Source: Maridesulfovibrio frigidus DSM 17176 (GTDB lineage: Bacteria; Desulfobacterota; Desulfovibrionia; Desulfovibrionales; Desulfovibrionaceae). Taken from it: a stretch of DNA of 64,000 nucleotides. The stretch spans positions 62,001 through 126,000 of the forward strand of contig NZ_JONL01000007.1 of NCBI RefSeq assembly GCF_000711735.1. Direction: 5' to 3'. Below, one piece after another: positions 62,780 through 64,000 of the stretch (the stretch's first letter is position 1; every line of letters begins with the position of its first letter). A model generated the notes under the pieces. That model made no database searches. It had not been told where the DNA came from and saw only the letters and a program-made list of their open reading frames with translations. The position numbers were made by a program, and so were the translations under genes.

Positions 62780-64000
62780 TTACTTTTTACGATTTCGACT
62801 TGGAGGGGGCTCAACCCGCGGATGAGCCGATCTTTTCTGTCCTTTAAGCCAAGCATTCAAGCGAGGTTCTTCGCCCTGTTCTTTAGAGTGATAAAAAACA
62901 CGGTCGGAAAGTTCAGGCGGCAAGTAGTCCTGCTCAACCCATGCTTTCGGGAAAGAGTGCGGGTACTTATAATTACGGCCATATCCCCATTCTTTTTGCA
63001 GTGCGGAAGTCGCATTCCTTAAATGAAGAGGAACCGGCTGCATACCGTTCTGCCGGATTTCTTGCTTTATCGTATGATAGGCCGCGTACGTCGTATTGCT
63101 TTTCGGGGCCAGAGCCAAGTAGACTGTAGTTTCAGACAAAGGAATAAATCCTTCAGGCATACCTATAAATTCAACAGCCTGCTGGCATGAAACAGCCATA
63201 GTCAGCGCATATGGATCTGCAAGCCCGATATCTTCACCAGCAGAAATAATCAATCTACGTGTAATAAATTTAGGGTCTTCACCGCTTTCGAGCAAACAAC
63301 CAAGATAATACAAAGCCGCGTCAGGATCACTGCCGCGAATGGACTTGATCATGGCTGAAGCAAGTTCATAATGAGAATCTCCGTCACGGTCACCGCGAAC
63401 TATCGTTTCAGGCAAGATGGTGCGTAGTTTTTCAGGTTCTCTTTTATCTTTAGGAAGCTGAGACGCATATTCAATCAGGTTAAGAAGGGTGCGCCCATCA
63501 CCACCAGACATGGAAGAAATCAAGTTAATGCTTTCCTCTTCAAGCTCGAATTCCAACTCTTCGATTGCCCGCTTGGCAATATCAGCTAAATCAAGTTTTG
63601 TTAAAGATCTAAGCCGAAGAACATGCAGCCTTGATAAAAGTTGTTTTGTAACGCTAAAAGAAGGGTTCTCGGTCGTAGTTGCGAGTAAAGTTATTTCGCC
63701 AGACTCTAGAATAGGCAGGAAAAAATCCTGCTGTGCTTTTGAAAATCTGTGAAGCTCATCAAGAATGAGAATATCCATTCCAGCAAGTTTTTTTCTAAGC
63801 GCGGCAATCCCTGCTTCCGGAGCACTGACTCGCATGTAGTGCCGTCCAGTCGATTGAGCAAGGAGCATTGCTAAGGTCGATTTGCCGCATCCCGGAGGAC
63901 CGAAAAGCAATAAACTTGGCAACCTTTTGGATCTATCGAACGCTTCGATACGTTCACGGAGATGATTCTGTCCGACGAATTGATCCAAGGTAGTGGGGCG
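62780..64000 (-). CDS. rarA: Replication-associated recombination protein A (partial, N-terminus outside window)
   Basis: RarA (MgsA) is an AAA+ ATPase related to clamp loaders that acts at stalled forks. The minus-strand frame is open to the right edge, giving RPTTL before DQFVGQNHL, so the true start lies beyond the window. Visible are the Walker A GPPGCGKST, Walker B ILILDELHRF, the sensor segment ATTTENPSFSV and the RarA C-terminal region (AGEDIGLADPYAL, LHLRNATSALQKEWGYG). The protein ends in a basic Pro/Arg-rich tail. It is transcribed toward the histidine kinase gene, 84 bases away. Confidence 0.95.
   Translation of the reverse strand, partial: RPTTLDQFVGQNHLRERIEAFDRSKRLPSLLLFGPPGCGKSTLAMLLAQSTGRHYMRVSAPEAGIAALRKKLAGMDILILDELHRFSKAQQDFFLPILESGEITLLATTTENPSFSVTKQLLSRLHVLRLRSLTKLDLADIAKRAIEELEFELEEESINLISSMSGGDGRTLLNLIEYASQLPKDKREPEKLRTILPETIVRGDRDGDSHYELASAMIKSIRGSDPDAALYYLGCLLESGEDPKFITRRLIISAGEDIGLADPYALTMAVSCQQAVEFIGMPEGFIPLSETTVYLALAPKSNTTYAAYHTIKQEIRQNGMQPVPLHLRNATSALQKEWGYGRNYKYPHSFPKAWVEQDYLPPELSDRVFYHSKEQGEEPRLNAWLKGQKRSAHPRVEPPPSRNRKK

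Noticed and set aside
1-64000. CRISPR arrays, insertion sequences, prophage genes, tRNA or rRNA genes
   Set aside because: No regularly spaced repeats, transposase or integrase motifs, phage genes, or tRNA/rRNA patterns were seen on reading the window; short or divergent ones could still be missed without a covariance search.

Overview
The window is a stretch of bacterial chromosome that most resembles a member of the Desulfovibrionaceae (sulfate-reducing Desulfobacterota), probably a low-GC Maridesulfovibrio-like species. The grounds are a periplasmic [NiFe] hydrogenase HynBA very close to the classic Desulfovibrio enzyme, the order hynBA / ileS-lspA-lgt, a hemA-ccsA-precorrin-2 dehydrogenase cluster, and Desulfovibrio-type intergenic repeats carrying TGCCTCCGGCGGC. 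The genus call is inference; no rRNA or tRNA gene was seen. Sixty protein genes are called, two of them cut by the window edges (surE left, rarA right). Nothing looks like a prophage, transposon, integron, CRISPR array or plasmid region: this is largely conserved core genome with a few accessory genes.

Layout. 1-2381: surE, divergent from a YhaM-like HD nuclease and tmk. 2382-2920: a long regulatory gap rich in repeats. 2921-6492: hydrogenase operon hynB-hynA, an internal terminator, then the maturation protease and hypC. 6797-9920: accessory genes, namely a sorted C-type-lectin-like surface protein, a flavoprotein divergent from an HxlR regulator, and a PepT-like peptidase. 10024-17111 (minus): ileS-lspA-lgt-PLDc_N protein-CpoB-like lipoprotein-NIL ferredoxin-PilZ-like protein-cheZ, linking lipoprotein biogenesis to signalling and motility. 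17358-20709: YbeD-like protein, zinc-ribbon protein, GH57 protein. 20916-28223 (minus): tightly packed pdxJ-acpS-nnr-CBS-tsaE-lysC-cimA-MBL operon. 28511-30866: UDP-glucose dehydrogenase, small unknown gene, cheW. 31078-41582: mfd, SurA-like lipoprotein, surA, rodZ, recO, glyQ, glyS, all on the plus strand. 41763-46332: rpsT, trkA-trkH potassium uptake, and an FkbM-like methyltransferase. 46410-49971 (minus): nadC-nadA-nadB, which together make NAD from aspartate. 50141-51493: mgtE. 51638-56655 (minus): precorrin-2 dehydrogenase-ccsA-hemA-unknown-tilS-adk, i.e. tetrapyrrole synthesis and cytochrome assembly. 56760-64000: two glycosyltransferase-like genes, cheR, an HDOD protein, a PAS histidine kinase and rarA.

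Functionally the region combines periplasmic hydrogen oxidation with its maturation factors, cofactor synthesis (NAD, PLP, tetrapyrroles, ACP activation, NAD(P)HX repair), envelope biogenesis (Lgt, LspA, SurA, RodZ) and scattered chemotaxis genes (cheZ, cheW, cheR). The most interesting unexplained signals are the repeat arrays upstream of hynB, the NIL-ferredoxin/PilZ-like/CheZ gene string, the intergenic repeat that supplies the tilS ribosome binding site, and the leader hairpin of ugd. I did not find a clear previously undescribed multi-gene system; the findings are graded accordingly.
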